The translations under genes were made by a program, and so were the position numbers. Shown here one piece after another: positions 34,751 through 43,639 of a DNA stretch of 64,000 nt. This DNA comes from Rhodobacter xanthinilyticus (GTDB lineage Bacteria > Pseudomonadota > Alphaproteobacteria > Rhodobacterales > Rhodobacteraceae): positions 496,001 through 560,000 of the forward strand of contig NZ_CP017781.1 in assembly GCF_001856665.1 (NCBI RefSeq), given 5' to 3'. Under the pieces are notes generated by a model. It was not told the DNA's origin, did not search any database, and was given only the letters and a program-made list of their open reading frames with translations. How positions within the stretch are numbered: the first letter of the stretch is position 1; each line of letters begins with the position of its first letter.

Positions 34751-34793
34751 CAATTGCGTTCATGACCGCAAGAGTGAATCCTTGCCGCAATTG
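34751..34793. promoter_or_regulatory. inverted CAATTGCG repeats in the lysR-azoR intergenic region
   Basis: CAATTGCG at 34751-34758 recurs as its exact reverse complement CGCAATTG at 34786-34793. The two arms lie in the 105 bp between divergent start codons, a position expected for the LysR protein's binding sites. Spacing is wider than one dimer, so each may be a separate half-site or site. Confidence 0.4.
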
Positions 34794-34820
34794 CAAACAT
34801 CCTCCCCCTGGAGCCCTCCC

Positions 34821-35393
34821 ATGACGAAGATTCTCAAGATCGACAGTTCGATCAAAGGCCCGGCCTCGGTCACCCGCAAACTCACCGACGAGATCGTCGC
34901 GAAACTCGGCGGCACCGTCACCGAGCGCGACACCACCTCGATCCCGCTGATCGACGGCACCTGGATCGGCGCGGCCTATACCCCCAAGGACGCCCGCACC
35001 GCCGAGCAAAACGCCACGCTCGCGCTCTCGGATGAACTGATCGCCGAGATCAAGGCCGCCGAGGTGATCGTCATCGGCGCGCCGATCTACAACTTCGGCG
35101 TGACCGGCCCGCTCAAGGCCTGGATCGACCAGATCTGCCGCGTGGGCGAGACCTTCCAATATACCGAAGCCGGCCCGCAAGGCCTCGTCGGCGCCAAACG
35201 CGTGATCGTGGCCTATGCCTCGGGCGGCGTGCCGCTCGGCTCGGCCTATGACCTCGCCACCGCCTATATCAAGCAGGTTCTCGGCTTCATCGGCATCACC
35301 GATGTGAGCTTCGTGGCCGCCGAGGGCGTCGCCGTGGACGAGGCGGCCGCCGTGGCCCGCGCCGAGGCGCAGATCGCCGCGCTGGCCGCCTGA
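34821..35393 (+). CDS. azoR: FMN-dependent NADH azoreductase / quinone reductase
   Basis: The 190-residue protein is a flavodoxin-fold enzyme of the AzoR family, with the N-terminal FMN phosphate-binding pattern KIDSSIKGPASVTRKLTDE and the core motif IGAPIYNFGVTGPLKAWIDQ near residue 90. AzoR reduces quinones and azo compounds using NADH and helps against electrophile stress. GGAG lies eight bases before the ATG. It is followed by a strong terminator at 35457. Confidence 0.92.
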   Translation: MTKILKIDSSIKGPASVTRKLTDEIVAKLGGTVTERDTTSIPLIDGTWIGAAYTPKDARTAEQNATLALSDELIAEIKAAEVIVIGAPIYNFGVTGPLKAWIDQICRVGETFQYTEAGPQGLVGAKRVIVAYASGGVPLGSAYDLATAYIKQVLGFIGITDVSFVAAEGVAVDEAAAVARAEAQIAALAA

Positions 35394-35456
35394 GCCCTCC
35401 CCCGCGGGGCCCCGGTCATTCTCCCGTGTTCAGCCGATCGGGGGCCCGCAAATGAG

Positions 35457-35484
35457 AAGGCCGGAGCGCGAGCTCCGGCCTTTT
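35457..35484 (+). terminator. rho-independent terminator after azoR
   Basis: AAGGCCGGAGC, loop GCGA and GCTCCGGCCTT form a perfect 11-bp stem followed by TT, giving a TTTT run at the stem's 3' side. It lies between the convergent azoR and dapA genes. The T-run is on the plus-strand side, so it mainly serves azoR; the stem is strong enough to affect dapA transcripts as well. Confidence 0.85.
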
Positions 35485-35521
35485 ACTTTGCAGACCTTTG
35501 ATTTTGTGGAGGCTGCGGGGC

Positions 35522-36394
35522 TCAGATCAGCCCGGCAAATTCCATCGCCGCGTCGATCTTCGCCTTGGTCGCGTCGGAAAGCTCGGTCAGCGGCAGCCGC
35601 ACCTCGGCCGCGCACATGCCGAGCTTCGAGAGCGCATATTTCGCCCCGGCCACCCCCGGCTCGAGGAAGATCGCGATATGGAGCGGCATCAGCTTGTCCT
35701 GATACTCCAGCGCCTTGGCGTAATCGCCCGCGAGCGTCGCTTCCTGCATCTGCGCGCAGAGCTTCGGCGCGACGTTCGCAGTGACCGAGATGCAGCCCAC
35801 CCCGCCCATCGCGTTGAAGCCGACCGCGGTCGCATCCTCGCCCGAGAGTTGGATGAAGTCCGTGCCGCAGGTCATGCGCTGTTTCGCCACGCGCGCGAGA
35901 TCGCCGGTCGCGTCCTTCACGCCGATGATGCGCGGCAGTTTCGCGAGTTCGCCCATCGTCTCGGGGCTCATGTCGACGACCGAGCGGCCCGGGATGTTGT
36001 AGATGATGATCGGCAGGTCGCAGGCATCATGCATCGCGGTGAAATGCGCGATCATGCCGCCCTGGGTCGGCTTGTTGTAATAGGGCGTCACGACGAGCGC
36101 GGCATCGGCGCCGGCGTCCTGGGCGTGGCGGATCAGCTCGATCCCCTCGGCGGTGGCGTTCGAGCCCGCGCCCGCGATCACCTTGAGCCGCCCCGCGGCG
36201 GCTTTCACCACCTCTTCGATCACGCGATTGTGCTCGTCATGGCTCAGCGTCGGGCTCTCGCCGGTGGTGCCGACCGGCACGAGCCCATGGCTGCCCTCGG
36301 CGATATGCCATTCGACAAGTTTCTTGAGCGTGTCGAGATCCAGCTCGCCGTTCTTGAACGGCGTGATGAGTGCGGGGAAGGACCCTTTGAACAT
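35522..36394 (-). CDS. dapA: 4-hydroxy-tetrahydrodipicolinate synthase
   Basis: DapA condenses pyruvate and aspartate semialdehyde, the first committed step of lysine and diaminopimelate synthesis. The 290-residue protein has the opening [16 protein letters not shown], the pyruvate-binding GTTGESPTL, the Tyr in YYNKPTQGG, the IIYNIPGRS segment and the Schiff-base Lys in [10 protein letters not shown]. All expected catalytic residues are visible. The ATG at 36394 follows AGGAGC. It is divergent from the lytic transglycosylase gene, consistent with a link to cell-wall synthesis. Confidence 0.96.
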   Translation of the reverse strand: MFKGSFPALITPFKNGELDLDTLKKLVEWHIAEGSHGLVPVGTTGESPTLSHDEHNRVIEEVVKAAAGRLKVIAGAGSNATAEGIELIRHAQDAGADAALVVTPYYNKPTQGGMIAHFTAMHDACDLPIIIYNIPGRSVVDMSPETMGELAKLPRIIGVKDATGDLARVAKQRMTCGTDFIQLSGEDATAVGFNAMGGVGCISVTANVAPKLCAQMQEATLAGDYAKALEYQDKLMPLHIAIFLEPGVAGAKYALSKLGMCAAEVRLPLTELSDATKAKIDAAMEFAGLI

Positions 36395-36533
36395 GACACG
36401 CTCCTGAGTGTGCGGGCGGATTCGCCCGGTTGAAATCGCGCGGACCATAGGCGAGGCGCGCGCGCTTGCCAACTTGTGAATTGCGCCCGCGCGCGGGTCG
36501 GGGCAGGCTTTGGCAAAACAAAGAGCAGAGCCC

Positions 36534-38471
36534 ATGATCCGACCCCTGACCCTTGCGGCCGCGCTGGCCGCGACCCTTGCTTTCGCGCCGCCCTCGGGCG
36601 CAGAAGAGGCGCGCGGCCTTGCCGATGCGATGGTGGCGGTGAGCGCGCGCGATTGGGCCAAGGCCGAGGCGGGCGCGCGGATGACCGGGCCCTTGAGCTT
36701 CGATATCGTCACCTGGCACCGGCTGCGCGCGGGCGAGGGGGCCTTCGCCGATTACGCCGATTTCGTCGCGCGCCGGGGCGATTGGCCGGGGATGGAGCTC
36801 TTGCGCAAGAAGGGCGAGGCGCAGCTTGCCGGCGCGCGCCCCGATGAGGTGATCGCCTATTTCGCCGGCGCCGCGCCGCAGACCGGGGCGGGGGCGCTCG
36901 CGCTGATCGGGGCCTATCAGGCCGCGGGCCGGGGGGCCGATGCCGCGCGCGCCGCCGAGGCCGCCTGGCGGGGCCTCGCGCTCGAGGAGGCCGAGCAGGC
37001 CGAGTTTCTCGCCCGCCACGGCGATCTCGTCGCGCCCCATCATGGCGGGCGGATGCAGGCGATGCTCGACCGCGGCGAGCTGACCCAGGCGCGGCGGATG
37101 TTGCCTCTGGTGACCGCGGGCACCCGCGCGGTGGCGGCGGCGCGGATCGCGCTTCAGGCGCGCGCGAGCGGGGTCGATACGCTGATCAAGGCGGTGCCCG
37201 AGCATATGGCGGGCTCGGCGGGGCTCGCGTTTGATCGCGCGCTCTGGCGCTGGCGCAATGATCTCGAGGCCGATGCCGCGGCGCTGATCCTCGAGCGTTC
37301 GACCGATGCCGAGACCTTGGGCGACCCCGCGCTTTGGGTCGATCTGCGCGCCAATCTCGCGCGCTGGTTCCTGCGCGCGGGCGATGCGCATCTCGCCTAC
37401 AAGATCGCCGCGCGCCACCGGCTCACCGATCGCGGCTCGGATTATGCCGAGCTCGAATGGCTGGCGGGCTATGCCGCGCTCAAGCTCGGCGATGCGCCGG
37501 TCGCGCTCAAACATTTCGAGGCGTTTTCGGGCGCCGTCGCGAGCCCGATCAGCGTGTCGCGCGGGGCCTATTGGCGCGGCCGCGCGCTCGAGGTTCTGGG
37601 CCGTCCGGGCGAGGCGCAGGCCGCCTTCCGCGAGGGCGCGCGCCACCAGACGGCGTTTTATGGCCTGCTCGCGGCCGAGCGCGCGGGCGTGGCCCTCGAC
37701 CCGGCCTTCGCGGCGCCCCCCGCTCTGCCCGAGTGGCGCGGCGCGCCCTTCACGCAAAGCTCGGTCTTCGAGGCGGCGGCGCTTTTGCATGACGCGGGGC
37801 AGGAGGAGCTCGCGCGGCGTTTCCTTCTGCATCTCGAGGAGAGCCAGCCCGCCGATCAGATCGGCCCGATGGCGGCGCTGGCGCTGGGCTGGCGCGATGC
37901 GCATCTGGCGCTGGGGCTCGCCAAGCGCGGCGCCAGCGCGGGGCAGGTGCTCGTGCCCGCCTATTACCCGATCCCGGATCTGACCACCCATGATCTCGGC
38001 GTGCCCGAGGAGCTCGCGCTCTCGATCGCGCGGCGCGAGAGCGAGTTCGACCCGGCGGTGATCAGCCATGTCGGCGCGCGCGGTCTGATGCAGCTGATGC
38101 CGGGCACCGCGAAGATGATGGCCGAGAAGCTCGGCCAGCCCTATGACCTTGCCCGCCTGACCACCGACCCGACCTATAACGCGCGGCTCGGCGGGGCGTA
38201 TCTGGCGCAGTTGCGCGAGGAATTCGGCGCCTCGCCGATCTTGGTCGCGGCGGGGTATAACGCCGGGCCCGGGCGCCCGCGCCGCTGGATCGAGGAGCGG
38301 GGCGACCCGCGCAGCCCGACGGTCGATCTCGTCGATTGGGTCGAGATGATCCCCTTCACCGAGACGCGCAATTACGTCATGCGGGTGGCCGAGAGCCTGC
38401 CGGTCTATCGCGCGCGGCTGGGCAAACCGGCGGTGCGCTTCACCGAGGAGCTGCGCGGGATCGCGCCTTAA
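36534..38471 (+). CDS. slt: soluble lytic murein transglycosylase
   Basis: The 645-residue precursor has a signal peptide ([19 protein letters not shown], cleavage near residue 23), a long alpha-helical superhelix domain, and a C-terminal lysozyme-like domain. In that domain are the catalytic Glu in [19 protein letters not shown], then [10 protein letters not shown] and [10 protein letters not shown]. It cleaves peptidoglycan glycan chains to anhydromuropeptides in the periplasm. I chose the ATG at 36534, which gives a proper signal peptide, over an in-frame TTG eight codons earlier. Its TAA overlaps the TAA of the convergent EamA gene in TTAA. Confidence 0.93.
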   Translation: MIRPLTLAAALAATLAFAPPSGAEEARGLADAMVAVSARDWAKAEAGARMTGPLSFDIVTWHRLRAGEGAFADYADFVARRGDWPGMELLRKKGEAQLAGARPDEVIAYFAGAAPQTGAGALALIGAYQAAGRGADAARAAEAAWRGLALEEAEQAEFLARHGDLVAPHHGGRMQAMLDRGELTQARRMLPLVTAGTRAVAAARIALQARASGVDTLIKAVPEHMAGSAGLAFDRALWRWRNDLEADAAALILERSTDAETLGDPALWVDLRANLARWFLRAGDAHLAYKIAARHRLTDRGSDYAELEWLAGYAALKLGDAPVALKHFEAFSGAVASPISVSRGAYWRGRALEVLGRPGEAQAAFREGARHQTAFYGLLAAERAGVALDPAFAAPPALPEWRGAPFTQSSVFEAAALLHDAGQEELARRFLLHLEESQPADQIGPMAALALGWRDAHLALGLAKRGASAGQVLVPAYYPIPDLTTHDLGVPEELALSIARRESEFDPAVISHVGARGLMQLMPGTAKMMAEKLGQPYDLARLTTDPTYNARLGGAYLAQLREEFGASPILVAAGYNAGPGRPRRWIEERGDPRSPTVDLVDWVEMIPFTETRNYVMRVAESLPVYRARLGKPAVRFTEELRGIAP

Positions 38472-39337
38472 GCGCCCGCGCGGCGCGCCCGCCAGAGCGT
38501 GAAGAGCCCCGCGCCGACCACGATCGCGGCGCCGAGCGCCACATTCGGGCGCAGCACATCGCCAAAGACGCTCATCCCGATACCCGCGCCCCAGACGAGT
38601 TGCAGATAGGCGAAGGGTTGCAGCGCCGAGGCCTCGGCCACCTCATAGGCGCGGATCAAAAGCCCATGCGCCACCACCGCGGTGACGCAGAGAAGCGCCA
38701 TCCAGCCCCAATCGCCCGCGCTCATCGGCTGCCAGAACCAGAGGCCGACCGCGGTGGCAAAGGCCGCGCCGAGCACGCCCGTCCAGAAGAACGACACCTC
38801 GCCCGAATCGCGGCGCGAGACGTAGCGCGTGGCGAGGCTGTAGACGGCGAACATGCTGGCCGCCGCCAGCGGGATCAGCGCCGCGGGGGTGAACATGCCG
38901 CCGCCCGGTTCGAGCACGACGAGGATGCCCAGAAACCCCGCCCCGATCGCCGCCCAGCGCCGCCAGCCGACCTTCTCGCCCAGGATCGGCCCGGAGAGCG
39001 CCGCGATCAGGAGCGGATAGGAGATGAAGACCGCATGGGTGTCGATCAGCCCGAGCCGGATGAAGGCCGCGATCATCACATAGATCTCGACGACGAGCAG
39101 CACCGCGCGCAGCGCCTGCCAGCCCGGATGCGCCACCCGCGCCATCGCCCGCAGGCCCCCCGGCCGCCGCGCCGCCACCGCGATCACGAAGGCCGCGAAG
39201 AACCAGTAGCGCACCATCACCACCATATAGGTGTTGTAGGCGCCGGCGAGATGGCGCGAGATCCCGTCCTGCATCGCGAAGATGAAGGTTGCGGCGATCA
39301 TCATGACGATCCCCGCGCGGGTGTTTTGCGCGGTCAT
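38468..39337 (-). CDS. EamA/DMT-family transporter
   Basis: The 289-residue protein has ten membrane helices in two EamA repeats (about residues 6-135 and 150-285), the layout of drug/metabolite exporters such as RhaT or YddG. Substrate is not predictable. The start overlaps the mnmD stop (ATGA), so it is translated with mnmD although no functional link is evident. Confidence 0.88.
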   Translation of the reverse strand: MTAQNTRAGIVMMIAATFIFAMQDGISRHLAGAYNTYMVVMVRYWFFAAFVIAVAARRPGGLRAMARVAHPGWQALRAVLLVVEIYVMIAAFIRLGLIDTHAVFISYPLLIAALSGPILGEKVGWRRWAAIGAGFLGILVVLEPGGGMFTPAALIPLAAASMFAVYSLATRYVSRRDSGEVSFFWTGVLGAAFATAVGLWFWQPMSAGDWGWMALLCVTAVVAHGLLIRAYEVAEASALQPFAYLQLVWGAGIGMSVFGDVLRPNVALGAAIVVGAGLFTLWRARRAGA

Positions 39338-40002
39338 GCGCGCGCCCCCCGGCTCATGTGGCGCTTGCCCGCGTAACCCGGCGCGCGGCTGACCGCGAAC
39401 CCCGCCGCCGCGAGGCCGCGCCGCACGAAGCCTGCCGCGGTATAGGTCGCGAAACTGCCGCCCGGCGCGGTATGGCGGCCGACCTCGGCCATCAGATCCT
39501 CGCCCCAGAGCTCGGGGTTTTTCGCGGGCGAGAAGCCGTCGAGAAACCACGCATCCGCCGCGCCGGACCAGGCGGGCAGGGTCTCGCGCGCGTCGCCGAG
39601 GATCACCTCCGCCTCGACCGCGCCGAGCGTGAAGCGCGTCTCGCCCCGCGCCCAGGCCGCGAGGAACGGCCCCGCGGCGGCCTCGGCCTCCGGGAAGGCG
39701 GTGAGCGCGCGGGCGATCTCGGCGGCCGACATCGGGAAGGCCTCGAAGGAGGTGAAGCGCACCGGCACCGGCCCGGCGGCGAGCGAGAGCGCGATCAGGT
39801 TGAGCCCGGTGCCAAAGCCGAGCTCGGCCACCTGAAACCCGGGGCAAAGCCGCGCGGGCAGGTCATTGCCGGCCAGAAACACATGGCGGGTCTCGGCGAG
39901 CCCTCCCGCGAGCGAGAAATAGGGGTCGTCGAAGCGGGTCGAAACCGGGAGGCTGCCATCGCGCCAATCAAGCGCGGCTTGGCTCTGGTCAGGGAGGGAC
40001 AT
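39334..40002 (-). CDS. mnmD: tRNA 5-methylaminomethyl-2-thiouridine methyltransferase MnmD
   Basis: The 222-residue protein corresponds to the methyltransferase half of MnmC, which completes the mnm5s2U wobble modification in tRNAs. It has the SAM-binding motif AELGFGTGLNLIAL and the family motif AWFLDGFSPAKNPELW near residue 155. It lacks the oxidase half; a stand-alone FAD oxidase is encoded divergently 53 bp away. The ATG at 40002 is chosen over a TTG 20 codons earlier, whose extension would reach the divergent gene; its ribosome site is poor. Confidence 0.9.
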   Translation of the reverse strand: MSLPDQSQAALDWRDGSLPVSTRFDDPYFSLAGGLAETRHVFLAGNDLPARLCPGFQVAELGFGTGLNLIALSLAAGPVPVRFTSFEAFPMSAAEIARALTAFPEAEAAAGPFLAAWARGETRFTLGAVEAEVILGDARETLPAWSGAADAWFLDGFSPAKNPELWGEDLMAEVGRHTAPGGSFATYTAAGFVRRGLAAAGFAVSRAPGYAGKRHMSRGARA

Positions 40003-40055
40003 CGGGGGTAGGCCTGAGGAGGAAAACGCGCGGAGAGTGACGAAAGGGCGGGGGA

Positions 40056-41099
40056 ATGGCAAGGGGCGAATGGGTGAGCCTGCGCGGCGCCGGGGTCTTC
40101 GGGCTGGCCTGCGCGTTCGAGCTGGCGCGGCGGGGGCTGCGGGTGCGGGTGATCGAGGCGGCGCGGGTCGGCGCGGGGGCCTCGGGGGGCACGGTGGGCG
40201 CGCTCGCGCCGCATGTGCCCGAGCATTGGAACCCGAAGAAACAGTTCCAGCTCGAGAGCCTGCTGATGGCCGAGGCGTTCTGGGCGGAGGTGGCGCAGGT
40301 GGGCGGGCGCGACCCGGGCTATGCGCGGCTCGGCCGGATCCAGCCGCTCGCCGATGCGGCGGCGGTGGCGCGCGCGCGCGAACGCGCGGCGGGCGCCGAG
40401 GCGCATTGGGCGGGGGCGGCGCGCTGGCGCGTGGCGCGGGCGGAGGAATTCGCCTTCGCGCCGCTCTCGCCCACCGGGCTTGTGGTGCATGATACGCTCA
40501 CCGCCCGCGCCAGCCCCCGCGCGGCCGGCGCCGCGCTGGCCGCCGCGATCACCGCGCTCGGCGGCGAGATCGTGATCGGCGCGGGCGAGGAGATCGGCCC
40601 GGTCATCCATGCGACCGGCTGGCAGGGGCTCGCCGAGCTTTCCGCGGCGTTTGGCAAACCGCTCGGCACCGGGGTGAAGGGGCAATCGGCGCTCCTGCGC
40701 CATGATGCGGGCGCGGTGCCGCAGATCTATGCCGAGAGCGTCCATATCGTGCCCCATGCCGATGGCACGGTGGCGATCGGCTCAACCTCGGAGCGCGACT
40801 TCGACGCGCCGGGCACCCCGGACGAGCAGCTCGACACGCTCATCGAGAAAGCCCGCGCGCTCTGCCCGGCGCTGGCGGGGGCCGAGGTGGTCGACCGCTG
40901 GGCCGGCGTGCGCCCGCGTGCGCGCAGCCGCGCGCCGATGCTCGGCCCCTGGCCGGGCCGCCCGGGCCATTTCATCGCCAATGGCGGCTTCAAGATCGGC
41001 TTTGGCATGGCGCCGAAGGTCGCGCAGGTGATGGCTGATCTCGTCCTCGAGGGGCGCGACACGATCCCCGAGGGCTTCCGCGTCGAAGATAATCTCTGA
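40056..41099 (+). CDS. DAO-family FAD oxidoreductase, candidate detached MnmC oxidase half
   Basis: The 347-residue flavoprotein has an N-terminal dinucleotide-binding motif (GAGVFGLACAFELARRG at about residue 11), ASGGTVGALAPHVPEHW, and the C-terminal substrate/FAD region VDRWAGVRPRARSRAPMLG. This is the glycine-oxidase/MnmC oxidoreductase type of DAO protein. Because mnmD lies divergently next to it, I infer that it may supply the missing cmnm5-to-nm5 oxidase activity in tRNA modification. A glycine or other amine oxidase role is the alternative. Confidence 0.78.
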   Translation: MARGEWVSLRGAGVFGLACAFELARRGLRVRVIEAARVGAGASGGTVGALAPHVPEHWNPKKQFQLESLLMAEAFWAEVAQVGGRDPGYARLGRIQPLADAAAVARARERAAGAEAHWAGAARWRVARAEEFAFAPLSPTGLVVHDTLTARASPRAAGAALAAAITALGGEIVIGAGEEIGPVIHATGWQGLAELSAAFGKPLGTGVKGQSALLRHDAGAVPQIYAESVHIVPHADGTVAIGSTSERDFDAPGTPDEQLDTLIEKARALCPALAGAEVVDRWAGVRPRARSRAPMLGPWPGRPGHFIANGGFKIGFGMAPKVAQVMADLVLEGRDTIPEGFRVEDNL

Positions 41100-41154
41100 G
41101 CTTGCATCGCGGCGCGCGCGGCCCCACCTTTGCAGCATAACCCCGGAGGGACAG

Positions 41155-41601
41155 ATGGATTTTCAAACCGCCGTTCGCACTTGCCTGAAGAAATACGTCA
41201 CCTTCTCTGGCCGCGCCACGCGGTCGGAATATTGGTGGTTCGTGCTCTTCGGGCTGCTTGGCCAGATCGTGTTTGGCGTGATCGACAACATGCTCTTCCA
41301 CACCGGCCGCGCGATGCAGGGCCCGGGCTTTTTCAGCTACAGCCAGGATGGCGGGCCGCTCGGGGCGCTCTTTTCGCTCGCGATCTTCCTGCCGATGCTG
41401 TCGGTCGGGGTGCGCCGGCTGCATGATCTCGACAAATCGGGCTGGTGGCTCTTGATCAGCTTTCTGCCGCTGGTGGGCTTTCTCGTGCTGCTGTACTTCT
41501 TCGTGCAGCCCTCGCAGCCGGGCGCAAACCGCTTTGGCGGGCGCGCCACCCCCACCAACCCCTGGGGCCCGAGCGAGACCCCGCCGCCGGGCCTGTCCTG
41601 A
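41155..41601 (+). CDS. DUF805 small membrane protein
   Basis: The 148-residue protein carries the DUF805 opening (CLKKYVTFSGRATRSEYWWF) and the family signature VGVRRLHDLDKSGWWLLI, with about four membrane helices and a Pro/Gly-rich tail. The molecular function of the family is not known. An AGGGAC-type ribosome site precedes the ATG. A large palindrome follows directly after the gene. Confidence 0.88.
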   Translation: MDFQTAVRTCLKKYVTFSGRATRSEYWWFVLFGLLGQIVFGVIDNMLFHTGRAMQGPGFFSYSQDGGPLGALFSLAIFLPMLSVGVRRLHDLDKSGWWLLISFLPLVGFLVLLYFFVQPSQPGANRFGGRATPTNPWGPSETPPPGLS

Positions 41602-41611
41602 GCGCAGGATT

Positions 41612-41677
41612 TGCGTATTTTCGCCAAGAAGAAACGGAAAGGGCGCGCCCCTCCCTTCTTCTTGGTCCAAATACGCA
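41612..41677. repeat. 66-bp nested palindrome between convergent genes
   Basis: Three inverted pairs share one centre: TGCGTATTT/AAATACGCA (41612-41620 and 41669-41677), CCAAGAAGAA/TTCTTCTTGG (41624-41633 and 41656-41665) and the self-complementary GGGCGCGCCC (41641-41650). The element fills the gap between the convergent DUF805 and gshA genes, so it may serve as a bidirectional terminator. It has the look of an interspersed extragenic palindrome; no second copy is in this window. Confidence 0.75.
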
Positions 41678-41704
41678 TGACCCGGCCGGGGCCGGGCGCG
41701 CGGC

Positions 41705-43075
41705 TCAGTAGCTGTACTCCGCGTAGATCCGGCTCAGATCGCCGCCCCAATCGCCGTGATAGCGCGCCAGAAGCTCATCGGCCGGCACCTGCCCCGTCGC
41801 GATCGATTCCTCGAGCGCATTGAGGAAATGGCTCTCGTCGGGGATCAGCCCATCCGCCCCGGGGCGCGCGCGCGCCTTCAGCCCGGCCTGCGAGATCGCC
41901 ACCACCTCGCGCGCGAGATCATGCATCTTGATCCCGGCGAATTCGCCCTGCAGCGCGTCTTTCGAGGCCGCGCGGCGCAGGCCCTCGCGGGTCTCGTCAT
42001 CCCAGCCCTTGACCAGATCCCAGGCCGCATCGAGCGCGCCCTGATCATACATGAGCCCGACCCAGAACGCCGGCAGCGCACAGAGCCGCCGCCACGGCCC
42101 GCCATCGGCGCCGCGCATCTCGATATATTTCTTCGAGCGCGCCTCGGGGAAGACGGTGGTCAGATGGTCGGCCCAATCCGAGAGCGTCGGCTTCTCGCCG
42201 GGTAGCGCGGGCAGCTCGCCCTTCAGGAAATCGCGGAAGCTCTGGCCGAGCGCGTTGATATATTTGCCGTCACGATAGACGAAATACATCGGCACATCGA
42301 GGACGTAATCGACATAGGCCTCATAGCCCGCGCCGTCGTCGAACATGAAGGGCAGCATCCCGGTGCGCGCGGCATCGAGGTTTTGCCAGACATGCGCGCG
42401 CCAGGATTTGTAGCCATTGGGCTTGCCATCGAGGAAGGGCGAATTGGCGAAGAGCGCGGTGGCGACGGGTTGCAGCGCGAGCGCCACGCGCATCTTCTGC
42501 ACCATATCCGCCTCGGAGGCGAAATCGAGGTTCACCTGCACGGTGCAGGTCCGATACATCATCGTCTTGCCCATCGTGCCGACGCGGTCCATGTAATCGG
42601 TCATCAGCCGGTAGCGGCCCTTCGGCATCATCGGCATCTCGCCCGCGCCCCAGATCGGCGCCGCGCCGAGCCCGATGAACCGCGCGCCGATCCGGTCGGC
42701 GATCTGATGGACCTCGCGCAGGTGCTCGCCCACCTCGCGGCAGGTGTCATGGATCGTCTCCAGAGGCGCGCCGGAGAGCTCGAGCTGGCCGCCCGGTTCG
42801 AGGCTGACATTGGCGCCGTCCTTGGTCAGGCCGATGATCTTGCCGCCCTCGAGCACCTCCTCCCAGCCAAAGGCATCGCGCAGCCCCTCGAGCATGGCGC
42901 GCACCGAGCGCTCCCCCTCATAGGGCAGCGGCGCCTTGGTATCGGCGAGATAGCCGAATTTCTCGTGCTCGGTCCCGATCCGCCAGGCCTCGCGCGGCTT
43001 CTCGCCCGAGGCGAGGAATTCGGCGAGCTGCTCGAAGCGCTCGATCGGGCCACCGCCCTGCTGAGGAATGGACAT
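41705..43075 (-). CDS. gshA: glutamate-cysteine ligase
   Basis: This enzyme makes gamma-glutamylcysteine, the first step of glutathione synthesis. The 456-residue protein belongs to the plant/alphaproteobacterial type, shown by WRIGTEHEKFGY, the metal/glutamate site VSLEPGGQLELSGAP, TVQVNLDFASE and KKYIEMRGADGGPW. The ATG at 43075 has AAGG upstream; an in-frame upstream GTG or ATG-like start would add 20 residues without homology. No gshB is nearby. Confidence 0.95.
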   Translation of the reverse strand: MSIPQQGGGPIERFEQLAEFLASGEKPREAWRIGTEHEKFGYLADTKAPLPYEGERSVRAMLEGLRDAFGWEEVLEGGKIIGLTKDGANVSLEPGGQLELSGAPLETIHDTCREVGEHLREVHQIADRIGARFIGLGAAPIWGAGEMPMMPKGRYRLMTDYMDRVGTMGKTMMYRTCTVQVNLDFASEADMVQKMRVALALQPVATALFANSPFLDGKPNGYKSWRAHVWQNLDAARTGMLPFMFDDGAGYEAYVDYVLDVPMYFVYRDGKYINALGQSFRDFLKGELPALPGEKPTLSDWADHLTTVFPEARSKKYIEMRGADGGPWRRLCALPAFWVGLMYDQGALDAAWDLVKGWDDETREGLRRAASKDALQGEFAGIKMHDLAREVVAISQAGLKARARPGADGLIPDESHFLNALEESIATGQVPADELLARYHGDWGGDLSRIYAEYSY

Positions 43076-43144
43076 GGGCTCGCCTTTCTTGTGGAACCGG
43101 GAGGAAGAGGTGGCGCTAACGCGGGGCCGAGTCAAGGCGTTGCA

Positions 43145-43639
43145 TCACGGCCGCCGCCACAGGCTCTGTGCGGCCACGCGCCGATCGAGCGCGGCGGTGA
43201 GCGCGCCCATGTCGATGCCGGGCAGGCTGGCGAAAGCATCATAGAGCTTTTCCGAGCCGGTCGCGGCCACCGGGATCAACACCGCCTCGCCGGTTGCGCT
43301 CTTCAGCCGCCAGTAATGCGCGCCGCGCAGATGCAAAAGCCGGATCTCGGAGAGGTCTTCGAGCGCGATATAGCCGCCAAGCCCCTGACCCGCGCCATAA
43401 TAGCCCACCCGCCCCTCATCGAGGTCGACAAGCCCCGGCGTTGCCACCGGCCGCGAAAACCGCGCCCGCCGCCAGGCCATCAGCCCCCAGGCCGCGCCGA
43501 GCGCCGCGAGACCGAGCCCGAGCGGGGGGAGCAGATAGCCGCCCTGCGCCGCCACCCAGAGCCCGAACACCCCGAGCCCCGCCGCCGCCAGCGTCTCGCG
43601 GTGGCGCGTGAGCCGGGCGGCGAGCTCGGGGCGGATCAC
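43145..43639 (-). CDS. conserved small membrane protein of unknown function
   Basis: The 164-residue product, starting at a GTG that overlaps the rsmE stop (GTGA), has two hydrophobic helices near residues 20-60 followed by a soluble domain of about 100 residues. I do not recognise the family; PH-domain-like (bacterial PH/DUF) proteins have a similar layout. It is co-translated with rsmE and lies 69 bp before gshA on the same strand. Confidence 0.7.
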   Translation of the reverse strand: MIRPELAARLTRHRETLAAAGLGVFGLWVAAQGGYLLPPLGLGLAALGAAWGLMAWRRARFSRPVATPGLVDLDEGRVGYYGAGQGLGGYIALEDLSEIRLLHLRGAHYWRLKSATGEAVLIPVAATGSEKLYDAFASLPGIDMGALTAALDRRVAAQSLWRRP

